NCBI GenBank assembly: GCA_934725015.1
Contig: CAKVAS010000019.1
Location: 1-53,053, forward strand
DNA: 53,053 nt
Reading direction: 5' to 3'
Origin: an uncultured Bacteroidales bacterium
GTDB taxonomy: Bacteria > Bacteroidota > Bacteroidia > Bacteroidales > UBA932
This document shows, one piece after another, positions 33,327 to 41,229 of this stretch; positions within the stretch are counted from its first letter, which is position 1; every line of letters begins with the position of its first letter. A program made the position numbers and the translations under genes. A model generated the notes under the pieces. The model was not told the DNA's origin. It ran no database searches and saw only the letters and a program-made list of their open reading frames with translations.

Positions 33327-35516
33327 CTAAATATAATCCTTGTACTCGTCACAGAGACACAGAATCCTCGAAGCGGTCAGAGTTTCCCGACAGTTCTTCA
33401 CCACCTCAAGCCTGCGTCCCAGAAGCAGCAGCATCTGAGCCCTTGTCTCGTTGTCATCAATCATTTCGAGCCCGTCCCGAATCATCCTGTCGCCCAACCT
33501 TATGCTCTTCCTCACATATTCAGGACGCTCCTCATCGCATTCATACCAGTTCTTCAGATAGTGCGTGAGCGTCCACGCGAAAGTCACGGCCGACTTTGTC
33601 CCGATGCCGAGATATACCTTCGCCACGCCCTTCTCGTCAGGGCCATAGTCTCCTCGAACAATCCTTTCATATTCAGCCATCCGCTTCGCAAAGTTCAGCT
33701 TATAGTCCGGATATATGTTGCCTCTTTCATTGAGCGCGGTCTCAAAGGGGTCCCGGTCCATATAGAACACCGTGTTCAGGCAATTCTGATATGCCGACGG
33801 AACCTGTTCCAGAACTTTCACCGCCTGCGCATATTTTCTTTCCAGTATCAGCCTCGTGCCTGCCACATCCAGGAAATAAGCGTTGTTCACATATCCCCTC
33901 GCGTCAAGGAAATCGGCGAGTGCATTCGAAGCCTTTCCGACAGATTCCGCATATTTCAGAATGTCGGAGATTTTCGCCTCACGGTCTATCAGATTGAAAA
34001 GGCCATTGCAATAGTCCCGTTCATTGAACATCTTATAACAGAGTTCCCTGTCGCACGGGAAGTATGTCAAGCCCGGATAGCAGTTATCCCAGCATTGGAG
34101 AGTTCCTTTTCGCTTTTTATGAAGGGAGCCGTCATCGCACAGCCCGACAAGCCTGTTGTCCGCCATATTGGCAAGCCGTATCGCCAGCACACCTTTCCCG
34201 CAGGCAAGCATCCGAGGGCAGACCTCGCCGAGAAGGATTTTCTTCAGCATATCATTCCAGTAATAGTAACTGATGTTATTGGTCAGACACCACGGTTCCT
34301 CCTTTGTTTTGCGGCGTATCTCGTCAGTCAGATTGTCCTCAATCATGCTGTCCAGCCAGCGGAGGTCCCTAAGCAGCCGGCTCTCATAAGCCGAGTCATA
34401 GACGGCGGTCCTGGCATCGAGGTAGATATTCAGCACCCTTACTGAATTTTTGATGAACTCGGTTCCGGCCGCAGCCTCGGCCTGCTTTCCGACACGCGCG
34501 GCTTCCCGGCAACGCCCGTTAAGGTCCAGAGCCAGCGCCTTGCAGTACAGCCACATTGCAGGATTTTTCCTGCATTTTCCGCTGGAAAGGGCAAGGTTAC
34601 AGAGCCTGCATATCATGTCCGCCTCCTCACGGCTGATTCTCTGCTCCGTCATCCTCTCCGCCCAGCTGCCTCGGCTGTGCTCGTACATCACATGTTCCGT
34701 AAACCATTGCTGAAGTTTCTCCGCCGTATAGTTGTCGTCCGGACAGTACCTCGCCACCCATTCAAGGACATCCGTTCCCGAACTGCGCTTTCCCATCCTT
34801 TTCAGGCAGAACTCCAATGAGAAGAAATCTCCGCTTGACGCATAAAATTTCAGCGCCCGCGACTTGTCCCCGAGCTCAAACTCGCCTCTCGCGACATATC
34901 CCGCGCACATATCCCTTATGACCCCTTCCGGGATGAGGGGCGAGACCCTGTTCCAGAATGCCAGCATCGTCTTGTAGTCCCGGAGCGTGAACATCGCCCG
35001 GAGGGCCTGCAGGACATATCGCGGAGCGAGCTGCCCGCCCTCCGCCGCCTTGGAAACGCACAGGTCGCGGATTTCTTCAAGGGAGAGCGACACCTCGTCG
35101 CCCCTGCTCGGATAGTACCATCGGGAGTTGTGCCTCCCGCGTGTCTGTTCGCATTCTCTGGCGAGGACAAGATAATCGACTACATCAGTCCTGTTTTCCG
35201 CCCTCATCCATCTCGCGAAGCTATTTGACAAGGCTGCAGTTCCGACAATACTCCTGATTTCGGAAACTGACCAGTCATTGACAACAGCCCTCATGTCGCT
35301 CGTCCTGATGTCCTTTCGCCCGGTCAGTGCCAGCCAGTCCAGGAACAGGGCATCGGAATCCGCAGAAGCACCGGAGCGGTCATCGGCATCGAAGATTCGC
35401 GGCATCATGTAATCGGCCGGGCTCCACCAGAACGGCCCGCAGGCAAGAGCCTCCGCGACCGGAAGCGTCAGAGCCAGGACGCTAACGATATATTTTTTCA
35501 ATCTCATTTTCAGCAT
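33327..35516 (-). CDS. Secreted helical-repeat protein of unknown function
   Basis: A 729-residue protein with signal peptide (cleavage near EALA, before CGPFWW). The mature N-terminus CGPFWWSPADYMM is probably a family mark, and the Cys might even be lipidated. The rest is mostly helical with many aromatic/charged residues, TPR-like in places (AQAVKVLEQVPSAYQN). I do not recognise an enzyme motif. The start ATG 35516 overlaps the end of the upstream lipoprotein gene by 35 bp (ATG 35507 is the alternative), so the two are translationally linked. Confidence 0.72.
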   Translation of the reverse strand: MLKMRLKKYIVSVLALTLPVAEALACGPFWWSPADYMMPRIFDADDRSGASADSDALFLDWLALTGRKDIRTSDMRAVVNDWSVSEIRSIVGTAALSNSFARWMRAENRTDVVDYLVLARECEQTRGRHNSRWYYPSRGDEVSLSLEEIRDLCVSKAAEGGQLAPRYVLQALRAMFTLRDYKTMLAFWNRVSPLIPEGVIRDMCAGYVARGEFELGDKSRALKFYASSGDFFSLEFCLKRMGKRSSGTDVLEWVARYCPDDNYTAEKLQQWFTEHVMYEHSRGSWAERMTEQRISREEADMICRLCNLALSSGKCRKNPAMWLYCKALALDLNGRCREAARVGKQAEAAAGTEFIKNSVRVLNIYLDARTAVYDSAYESRLLRDLRWLDSMIEDNLTDEIRRKTKEEPWCLTNNISYYYWNDMLKKILLGEVCPRMLACGKGVLAIRLANMADNRLVGLCDDGSLHKKRKGTLQCWDNCYPGLTYFPCDRELCYKMFNERDYCNGLFNLIDREAKISDILKYAESVGKASNALADFLDARGYVNNAYFLDVAGTRLILERKYAQAVKVLEQVPSAYQNCLNTVFYMDRDPFETALNERGNIYPDYKLNFAKRMAEYERIVRGDYGPDEKGVAKVYLGIGTKSAVTFAWTLTHYLKNWYECDEERPEYVRKSIRLGDRMIRDGLEMIDDNETRAQMLLLLGRRLEVVKNCRETLTASRILCLCDEYKDYI

Positions 35517-36552
35517 ATTTCGAAAGGTTCAGCGAGTCAAGGTGATAGATGATGTTGCCGTGCGCTTCCCGGCCGAGAAATCGTTCAATCCGGTCTTTTG
35601 CTTTCAGGATTTCCCCTATGTCGGAAGTCTCAATTCTTATCGTGTCCCCGGGCCTTATCTCGTGGTTTTCAATATTCTGACATTTCAGCACCTTCACCGA
35701 GCCTCCGTCGCATGGCTCGAATGCTTCCCTGTCCGAAAAATCCGTCGTGCGCAGCAGTCCCATAAATTCATTCCCACGAAACCAGACGCCCCAGCCGAAT
35801 GTGGGATAGGCAAAGTCGAAGTCCTTGAGCTCCGCCTGCCTGTTCACATACTTCCTGACGGTGTCACAGTCCAGAATTGAGTTACGCGCGGAAGCGCTGC
35901 GTAATCCGCCGAGATTGTATATCATCAGGACAGACTTGTCGAACGGCAGGCCGTCATCATAGACCTGATGCAGGCGGACGGTTCCGCTCAGAAGGATGCC
36001 CTTCCCGGAAATGAGCCTTCTGACCTCCCGGCACAGGGAGAAATAGCTGTCCCTCGTGCTTCCGGTCCAGTCACAGTCGAGCTGGATTGCCTCAATCGGC
36101 CCCAGGTCGTTGTATGACACCATTGCCAACACCCTGTCAACAATGTTCTTCGCAAGTTCCGGCTCTTTCCCTCCGGAAAGCCTCAAGGCCTCAAGCGTGA
36201 TATAGACCGTAGGGATTATGCTGACATCCGCCGGCTTTTCGGAAACGAAGCGGGTTGTGGCAACCGGCACGACCTCTTTCCCGTCCGTATCCCAATCCTT
36301 TTCCGCCGCCACATCAAACACCTTGACATACAGCCTCTTGACCTCATGGATTTTCAGAAATGTCTCCTCATAGCCGTTAAGTTTGAAGACGGATTTCCAG
36401 AAATAAATCCCGTTGCTGCAGTCTATGTCATTCCGCAGCACGCCCGCGCCCGTCGCGGAACCGTGCCCGCCGCCCTGTCTCCGGCCTTCCCGCTGCCCGC
36501 ATCCGCTCAGGGCAAGCGCAATAATCACAATCAGAATAAACTTCGTTCTCAT
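35482..36552 (-). CDS. Lipoprotein with TIM-barrel-like (DUF3142-like) region
   Basis: A 356-residue lipoprotein (lipobox ALSGC, Cys about residue 18). After a G/H-rich linker the body has alternating strands and helices: IYFWKSVFKLN, RLYVKVFDVA, AIQLDCDWTGSTRDSYFSL, LLSGTVRLHQ, VLMIYNLGG, DFAYPTFGWGVWFRG. The QLDCDW segment followed by a helix resembles glycosidase-like DUF3142 proteins, with Asp in the place of a catalytic or ligand residue. The substrate is unknown. It is the first of a two-gene operon whose second gene overlaps it by 35 bp. Confidence 0.68.
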   Translation of the reverse strand: MRTKFILIVIIALALSGCGQREGRRQGGGHGSATGAGVLRNDIDCSNGIYFWKSVFKLNGYEETFLKIHEVKRLYVKVFDVAAEKDWDTDGKEVVPVATTRFVSEKPADVSIIPTVYITLEALRLSGGKEPELAKNIVDRVLAMVSYNDLGPIEAIQLDCDWTGSTRDSYFSLCREVRRLISGKGILLSGTVRLHQVYDDGLPFDKSVLMIYNLGGLRSASARNSILDCDTVRKYVNRQAELKDFDFAYPTFGWGVWFRGNEFMGLLRTTDFSDREAFEPCDGGSVKVLKCQNIENHEIRPGDTIRIETSDIGEILKAKDRIERFLGREAHGNIIYHLDSLNLSKYAENEIEKIYR

Positions 36553-36623
36553 TTGTCAAAAATTCATATCGAGAACGCAAAGTTCGGATGAAACCTCCTG
36601 ATATTCAAGAGATTTTCATACGG

Positions 36624-36699
36624 ATATACGAAATGCCGCGACGATGTACGAAAAAGCGGAGTAAGCATATTTCATACACCACGCCGCAATTTCGTACAT
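36624..36699. promoter_or_regulatory. Four-site dyad, possible operator
   Basis: ATATACGAAA (36624-36633) and ATGTACGAAA (36644-36653) are 20 bp apart. TTTCATACAC (36670-36679) and TTTCGTACAT (36690-36699) are the inverted partners, also 20 bp apart. The two halves match as 30-bp arms at 21 of 30 positions. The site lies 72 bp before the lipoprotein ATG at 36552. The remainder of the 36553-36749 gap shows nothing else. Confidence 0.5.
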
Positions 36700-36749
36700 T
36701 GGTCAGATTTCCCCACCCCAATATAAATACGCGCCCCTATCCGCGCATT

Positions 36750-38168
36750 CTACAGATTGTTTATTGCACGGATTTTCTCTGTGAAGTAATTGTTCGAAGT
36801 TCCGAGCAGACGGTATTTCACATTGCTCCACGAGGCTGGCTCGTCGCGGATTTCCATATCCTGACCGGTGTCGTTGGGCACATATTCCCTTATTCTCTCC
36901 TGCCACTCACGGATTCTCCCCGTCGCGGAATCAAAGTCCATAAGCCCGTTCTCCGGTGCCACAAGGCGCTTGAGTTCCGAGACATATATCTCCCGAAACT
37001 CAGGAATAGCCATCATCCTGGACATCAGCCTGCCCATATTTCCCCACTGGAGAGGATTCTGCTTCGCCGGGTCGTAGGTGTTGCTGGTGCCGAGGGTGTT
37101 GTCGTAGTCGAACGGAAGGAAATAGACCTTGTAGCTGAACTTGTCCTGCGAGTTGAAATAGAGGTAGTAGTTGTTTCCGTTGTTCCAGTGGTCGTCCCAC
37201 ATCCCGACGGCGACGTTCACGGCGTATGTCCGCAGCAGCAGTTCCACATCACAGACCTCCCGAATCCATGTCTTGAAACTCTCGTCTCCCTTGCCGTTCA
37301 GCTTGAGTATGAAGTCCTTGAGCTGTTCAAGGGCCGTGGCGTAGTCGCTTCCCGTCTCCTTAAGTTCATAGGTGAAGTCGTGGACGTTGTCGTCCTCGCC
37401 GAAATTCGCGTTCGTTGACCGCAGGTCGGCAGGGCCGCCGGAACCGTAGCTGCACTTCCACAGATTCCCGGCCACAGCCCCGAACTTGTCCGCCTTGCGC
37501 TCCACATATTTGTCGTCATACGGCTCAATCATCGTATAAACTCCATAATACGCAGGCTTGTCGTCCCCTTCGACCGACACCCGGACACGGCAGTACGAAG
37601 CCTTCCCCATTGTCCATACGCCGGCCCGGGCAAACAGGTCATAGCAGAAGTTTTCGCGGACATAAGACGGGTCGCCGTTTGCCCATTTCAGGGTCATCTT
37701 ACTGATTCCATGTATCTTATGCGCCTTGTCCTTCACATATTTACGAAGGTTTATCCCCCAATGGCAGTGCTGCCAGTCCGCAGAGTTCACCCTGTGCTGT
37801 CCGTTCCCGCCTTCAGGCCTGCGCCGCGACGTGTTTCCCCGAAGACGGACTCCGGCATCCTTTATCTCGAAGACATCGCTCCCCTTCCGGTAGGTCACGT
37901 CACAATGGACATATTCCTTAGTGCTCCTGTTCGCATCGTACTTGGCAAGCAGGCCGTTCCACTGTTCAAGGCTGAAACTCAGCGTAATCTCCGGAATCAC
38001 AGAGGAATCCCAGACATACTCAAGCCCGTCACCGGAAGGAGCGTCAGTCTGTCCCGGCTTTTCCGGCTCATGATTTCCGTTCCCCTCATCAGGAGCTATC
38101 CCGACCGGCTGGCACGCCGCAATCAGAAGAGCCGCTGATGCGGCATGGAATATCTTGTTCAGGTTCAT
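36750..38168 (-). CDS. CotH-like kinase-fold lipoprotein
   Basis: A 472-residue lipoprotein (lipobox LIAAC, Cys about residue 19). After a Pro/Gly-rich linker comes a CotH domain: ITLSFSLEQWN, VRLRGNTS, MTLKWANGD, YYGVYTMIEPYDDKYV and YFLPFDYDNTLG, the last with the metal/catalytic Asp cluster. CotH of Bacillus phosphorylates spore coat proteins; bacterial secreted homologues are mostly unstudied. It likely acts in the periplasm or at the surface. It has its own promoter and ends about 200 bp before the lipoprotein operon. Confidence 0.88.
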   Translation of the reverse strand: MNLNKIFHAASAALLIAACQPVGIAPDEGNGNHEPEKPGQTDAPSGDGLEYVWDSSVIPEITLSFSLEQWNGLLAKYDANRSTKEYVHCDVTYRKGSDVFEIKDAGVRLRGNTSRRRPEGGNGQHRVNSADWQHCHWGINLRKYVKDKAHKIHGISKMTLKWANGDPSYVRENFCYDLFARAGVWTMGKASYCRVRVSVEGDDKPAYYGVYTMIEPYDDKYVERKADKFGAVAGNLWKCSYGSGGPADLRSTNANFGEDDNVHDFTYELKETGSDYATALEQLKDFILKLNGKGDESFKTWIREVCDVELLLRTYAVNVAVGMWDDHWNNGNNYYLYFNSQDKFSYKVYFLPFDYDNTLGTSNTYDPAKQNPLQWGNMGRLMSRMMAIPEFREIYVSELKRLVAPENGLMDFDSATGRIREWQERIREYVPNDTGQDMEIRDEPASWSNVKYRLLGTSNNYFTEKIRAINNL

Positions 38169-38172
38169 GGTA

Positions 38173-38196
38173 CAAATCTATTTTGGCACAAAGATA
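38173..38196 (-). promoter_or_regulatory. Two candidate -7 boxes before the CotH gene
   Basis: The minus strand has TATCTTTG (38189-38196) and TAGATTTG (38173-38180), both TAnnTTTG. The first gives a leader of about 14 nt to ATG 38168. A -33 TTTG was not found. Confidence 0.45.
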
Positions 38197-38285
38197 TAAC
38201 TTTCCCGCGAAATGTTTCCTTGCGCATCTGCTTTTCAACGCGAGCCGTCATCCGCCACTTCACGATGATATGCCATTTTCCTTCC

Positions 38286-38348
38286 GATGTCCACATCGTC
38301 TTTCGATAATTCTTTGATTATCAAAACATGGACATCAATCAATGTCCA
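38286..38348. promoter_or_regulatory. Nested inverted repeats between divergent genes
   Basis: GATGTCCA (38286-38293) and TGGACATC (38329-38336) enclose GATAAT (38305-38310) and ATTATC (38317-38322). A third copy, ATGTCCA (38342-38348), can also pair with the second. All sites lie upstream of both promoters, so they would act as DNA sites, perhaps for a repressor. Confidence 0.45.
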
Positions 38349-38381
38349 CCTCAAAATTATATAGGGACACGATTTTAGACG

Positions 38382-38389
38382 TAACTTTG
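38382..38389 (+). promoter_or_regulatory. -7 box of the truncated GNAT gene
   Basis: TAACTTTG matches TAnnTTTG. It lies downstream of the ATG at 38342, so translation must begin later, most likely at TTG 38405. Confidence 0.5.
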
Positions 38390-38404
38390 CAGCCGCAAAA
38401 AAAA

Positions 38405-38788
38405 TTGAAAGTTATAAATATCAGACTTGAACGCGAGGACGACCGGAGAGAGGTCGAGAATCTGACACGGGAGGCATTCTGGAATGTATATCGGCCGGGA
38501 TGCACGGAACATTATGTACTGCACAGGTACAGGAGCAACCCGGATTTCATTCCGGAACTTGACTTTGTAATGGAAGAGGACGGGAAAATCATCGGGCAGG
38601 TGATGTACTCGAAGGCATGGATTGTCTGTGACGACGGGCGGGAGATTCCGGCATGGACATTCGGTCCAATCGGAATACATCAGCCAAATGCAGCAGTACT
38701 TCCCTCTTTTGAAACGCTGGCGGAAGAAGTAATATTTCTTTCCTTTTTTCAACAGCTGATTCCCAATCTACTGACGCATTGGACTTGA
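38405..38788 (+). pseudogene. Truncated GNAT N-acetyltransferase
   Basis: The frame encodes the N-terminal half of a GNAT acetyltransferase: an IRLEREDDR start, VENLTREAFWNVYRPGC, HYVLHRYR, PELDFVMEEDGKIIG and WTFGPIGI. The family pattern stops near base 38684, just before the acetyl-CoA-binding motif (R/QxxGxG/A), and some 35 unrelated residues follow to the stop. Without the cofactor site it cannot work. I chose the TTG start at 38405 because a -7 box lies at 38382-38389, although the frame is open from an ATG at 38342. The break next to a lower-GC gene suggests an insertion or deletion joined here. Confidence 0.72.
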
Positions 38789-38794
38789 AAAAAC

Positions 38795-38825
38795 TTTGAG
38801 TTCAGAGATAATTTGTCTATTTTTG
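38795..38825 (+). promoter_or_regulatory. Consensus promoter of the AlbA_2/HATPase gene
   Basis: TTTG (38795-38798), 19 bp, TATTTTTG (38818-38825) fits the Bacteroidota consensus fully. Start near 38832, leader about 40 nt. Confidence 0.75.
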
Positions 38826-38861
38826 TTCATAGTTAAAGGCTCTTGTTACTTGCGATACTTA

Positions 38862-38871
38862 AGGAGTTAAT
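38862..38871 (+). promoter_or_regulatory. Shine-Dalgarno-like site
   Basis: AAGGAG at 38861-38866, five bases before the ATG at 38872. Such sites are rare in this phylum and in this window, which supports a foreign history for the gene. Confidence 0.5.
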
Positions 38872-40119
38872 ATGGCATTAGCAATAAACATCAACGACTT
38901 ACTGAATAAGCAGAAGATAGAATCCAACCGTATTGAGTTCAAGAATGGTTGGAACCAGGCAAGCATATATCATAGCATATGCGCCTTTGCGAATGATTTT
39001 GGTGACCTCGGAGGCGGTTACATCGTGGTTGGTGTAGATACTGACGAGGAAACAGGAATTGCCATTCGCCCTGTCGAAGGAATACCTATAGAGAAAATTG
39101 ACGGTATTCTTAAGGATATGGTTGGTTACAACAACAAGATTTCGCCTTATTATATGCCTCGCACAAGTGTAGAGGAGGTTGATGGAAAACAGGTTTTAGT
39201 CATTTGGTGTCCGGCCGGTATCAATCGACCGTATTCTGTCCCGGAAAATGTTACCGCAAAGAGTTATACTAAAGAATACTTCTACATTCGCAGCGGCACA
39301 AGCAGTATAATCGCCAAAGGCGAAGTGCTTGATGAACTTCGTGAATTGATTACACAGATAATTGACAGAACATTGGAATACCTCAATCGTATGCTTGTCA
39401 TGCAGACTGTAATAAAGCCAAAGGATAACAGCAGAAGTCACAAATTCTTCACTTATCCATATCAAGCATTGGAAGAAAGTGTAACAAATTCGCTTTATCA
39501 CAGAGATTATCGGGAATGGGAACCGGTGGTAATTACTGTAGAACCTCAAGGAATCACCATACAAAATGTAGGCGGGCCTGACAGAAGCATTTCTGCCGCA
39601 GATATTTCAAGATGCGAGATTCTTGTGTCTAAACGCTATCGTAATCGCAGACTCGGGGAATATCTTAAAGAATTGGATTTGACAGAAGGACGTAGTACCG
39701 GCATTCCTACCATTCAGAATGTTTTAGAGAATAACGGTTCACCACGAGCCACGGTTGCGACAGACGAAGACCGTACTTTCTTCAGAATAACAATTCCGTG
39801 CCATGAATCTGCGGGGAATGTCATCGCAGACATTGCACATAAAGATGGTTCATTACGGGCTTCTAAACGAGGCACACAAAAGACTACACGACAAAGTGCA
39901 CCAGAAACTGCACTACAAAGTGCACCAGAAACTGCACTACAAATCATACATATAATCAAGGCCAATCCTAACGCCACCCTTTCAAAGATAGCAGAGGAAA
40001 TTAGTGTGTCCCGCCGTTGGATTGCAACGAATATGAAACATCTTCAAGACACTGGCGTTGTTAAAAGAGTCGGCCCTAATAAAGGTGGCCATTGGGAAGT
40101 TATAGGCATTTCAGAATAG
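38872..40119 (+). CDS. AlbA_2/Schlafen-like ATP-binding transcriptional regulator
   Basis: A 415-residue protein of the COG2865 type. AlbA_2 domain (about 15-165): ESNRIEFKNGW and GGYIVVGVDTDEETG. HATPase_c_4 region (about 190-305): ALEESVTNSLYHRDY, ITIQNVGGPD and LTEGRSTGIPTI. After a Ser/Thr/Gln linker with two 8-residue repeats (SAPETALQ; 24-bp DNA repeat 39895-39942), a winged-helix domain ends it (TLSKIAEEISVSRRWIATNMKHL). Such genes are common in islands, and some are linked with phage defence or stress, but no role is proven. Base composition is more AT-rich than around it. Next to a truncated gene, it looks like acquired DNA. Confidence 0.83.
   Translation: MALAININDLLNKQKIESNRIEFKNGWNQASIYHSICAFANDFGDLGGGYIVVGVDTDEETGIAIRPVEGIPIEKIDGILKDMVGYNNKISPYYMPRTSVEEVDGKQVLVIWCPAGINRPYSVPENVTAKSYTKEYFYIRSGTSSIIAKGEVLDELRELITQIIDRTLEYLNRMLVMQTVIKPKDNSRSHKFFTYPYQALEESVTNSLYHRDYREWEPVVITVEPQGITIQNVGGPDRSISAADISRCEILVSKRYRNRRLGEYLKELDLTEGRSTGIPTIQNVLENNGSPRATVATDEDRTFFRITIPCHESAGNVIADIAHKDGSLRASKRGTQKTTRQSAPETALQSAPETALQIIHIIKANPNATLSKIAEEISVSRRWIATNMKHLQDTGVVKRVGPNKGGHWEVIGISE
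39895..39942 (+). repeat. 24-bp tandem repeat in the linker of the AlbA_2 gene
   Basis: Two identical 24-bp units (39895-39918, 39919-39942), each encoding SAPETALQ, keep the frame. Confidence 0.9.
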
Positions 40120-40135
40120 CTAAATTTGGGGAATT

Positions 40136-41218
40136 ATGAATAACAACAGGAAAACGACGCCGGGGCACGTGACCACCCTCGCAGAAAACGAAGTGTTCGT
40201 GTTCGGCAGCAATAAGGAAGGGCGACACGGTGGAGGTGCTGCCAAATTCGCATTCGACAATTTTGACGCGGAATGGGGTGTCGGAGCCGGAATGACGGGG
40301 CAATGCTATGCAATTCCGACCATGGACGGAGACCTCGAAATAATCCGCAGTCATGTGAAAGATTTCACCGATTATGCGAAAACACACACCGAACAGACAT
40401 TTTTGGTTACGCCAATCGGATGCGGGATTGCCGGATGGAGAACAGGGGAAATCGCGCCGCTTTTCAGAGAAGCGTCAAGGCTTGACAATGTGTCCCTTCC
40501 GGAATCGTTCTGGCGCATAATAGAAATGTCACCTATTGAGGCCATACGGAGCAGGCATTCGGTACGCAGATACCTGGCGGAACCGATACCTAACGAGATA
40601 CAGGAGCAGCTGCGTCAGGCCATTCAGAAGGTCAATGAGGAGGGCGGTCTTCACGTGCAGCTCGTGACCGGCGAGCCGAAGGCGTTCAACGGCCCTATGG
40701 CATACGGGAAGTTTTCCGGCGTGACGAATTATCTCGTCATGGCTGGGGCAAAGGCCGATGACCTTGACGAGCGCATCGGCTACTATGGCGAGCGTCTCGT
40801 CCTGCTCGCCCAGCAGTCGGGACTCAATTCCTGCTGGGCCGGCGTAAGCTACAGGAAAGTCAGCGGGACATACGAGCTCAAACCGGACGAGAAGATTTGC
40901 TGCTACATCGCCCTCGGCTACGGGGAGACGCAGGGCGTGCAGCACAAAAGCAAGCCCATAGAAGAAATCAGCAATGTCAGCGGCAGGACACCATCATGGT
41001 TCTATGACGGAGTCGAGGCTGCCCGCCTTGCCCCGACAGCGGTAAACCAGCAGAAATTCTTCATAGAGTACCTCGGCAAGGTCGATGACGGCCTTCCCAA
41101 AGTCCGCATCCGCAAAGGATTCTCAATGATCGGCTACACGCGGATGGACATGGGCATCGCAAAACTGCATTTCGAAATCGGAGCCGGAAAGGAGAACTTC
41201 GAGTGGGCTGCGGAGTGA
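40136..41218 (+). CDS. Fusion of a phage-type A1S_2505-like domain with a nitroreductase
   Basis: A 360-residue protein. Residues 1-130 show FVFGSNKEGRHGGGAAK, GQCYAIPT and FLVTPIGCGIAGW, the pattern of a small phage/prophage protein family (A1S_2505-like) that may have a macro-like, nucleotide-binding fold. Residues 131-360 are an FMN nitroreductase: AIRSRHSVRRYLAEPI, LAQQSGLNSCWAG, YIALGYGETQG. The nitroreductase part begins with its own Met in EMSPIEAI right after the natural end of the first domain, as if a stop had been lost between two genes. The base composition of the nitroreductase part is like the chromosome, while the AlbA_2 gene just before is AT-richer. The reaction is unknown. 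Confidence 0.8.
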   Translation: MNNNRKTTPGHVTTLAENEVFVFGSNKEGRHGGGAAKFAFDNFDAEWGVGAGMTGQCYAIPTMDGDLEIIRSHVKDFTDYAKTHTEQTFLVTPIGCGIAGWRTGEIAPLFREASRLDNVSLPESFWRIIEMSPIEAIRSRHSVRRYLAEPIPNEIQEQLRQAIQKVNEEGGLHVQLVTGEPKAFNGPMAYGKFSGVTNYLVMAGAKADDLDERIGYYGERLVLLAQQSGLNSCWAGVSYRKVSGTYELKPDEKICCYIALGYGETQGVQHKSKPIEEISNVSGRTPSWFYDGVEAARLAPTAVNQQKFFIEYLGKVDDGLPKVRIRKGFSMIGYTRMDMGIAKLHFEIGAGKENFEWAAE

Positions 41219-41229
41219 TAAATCTATCA

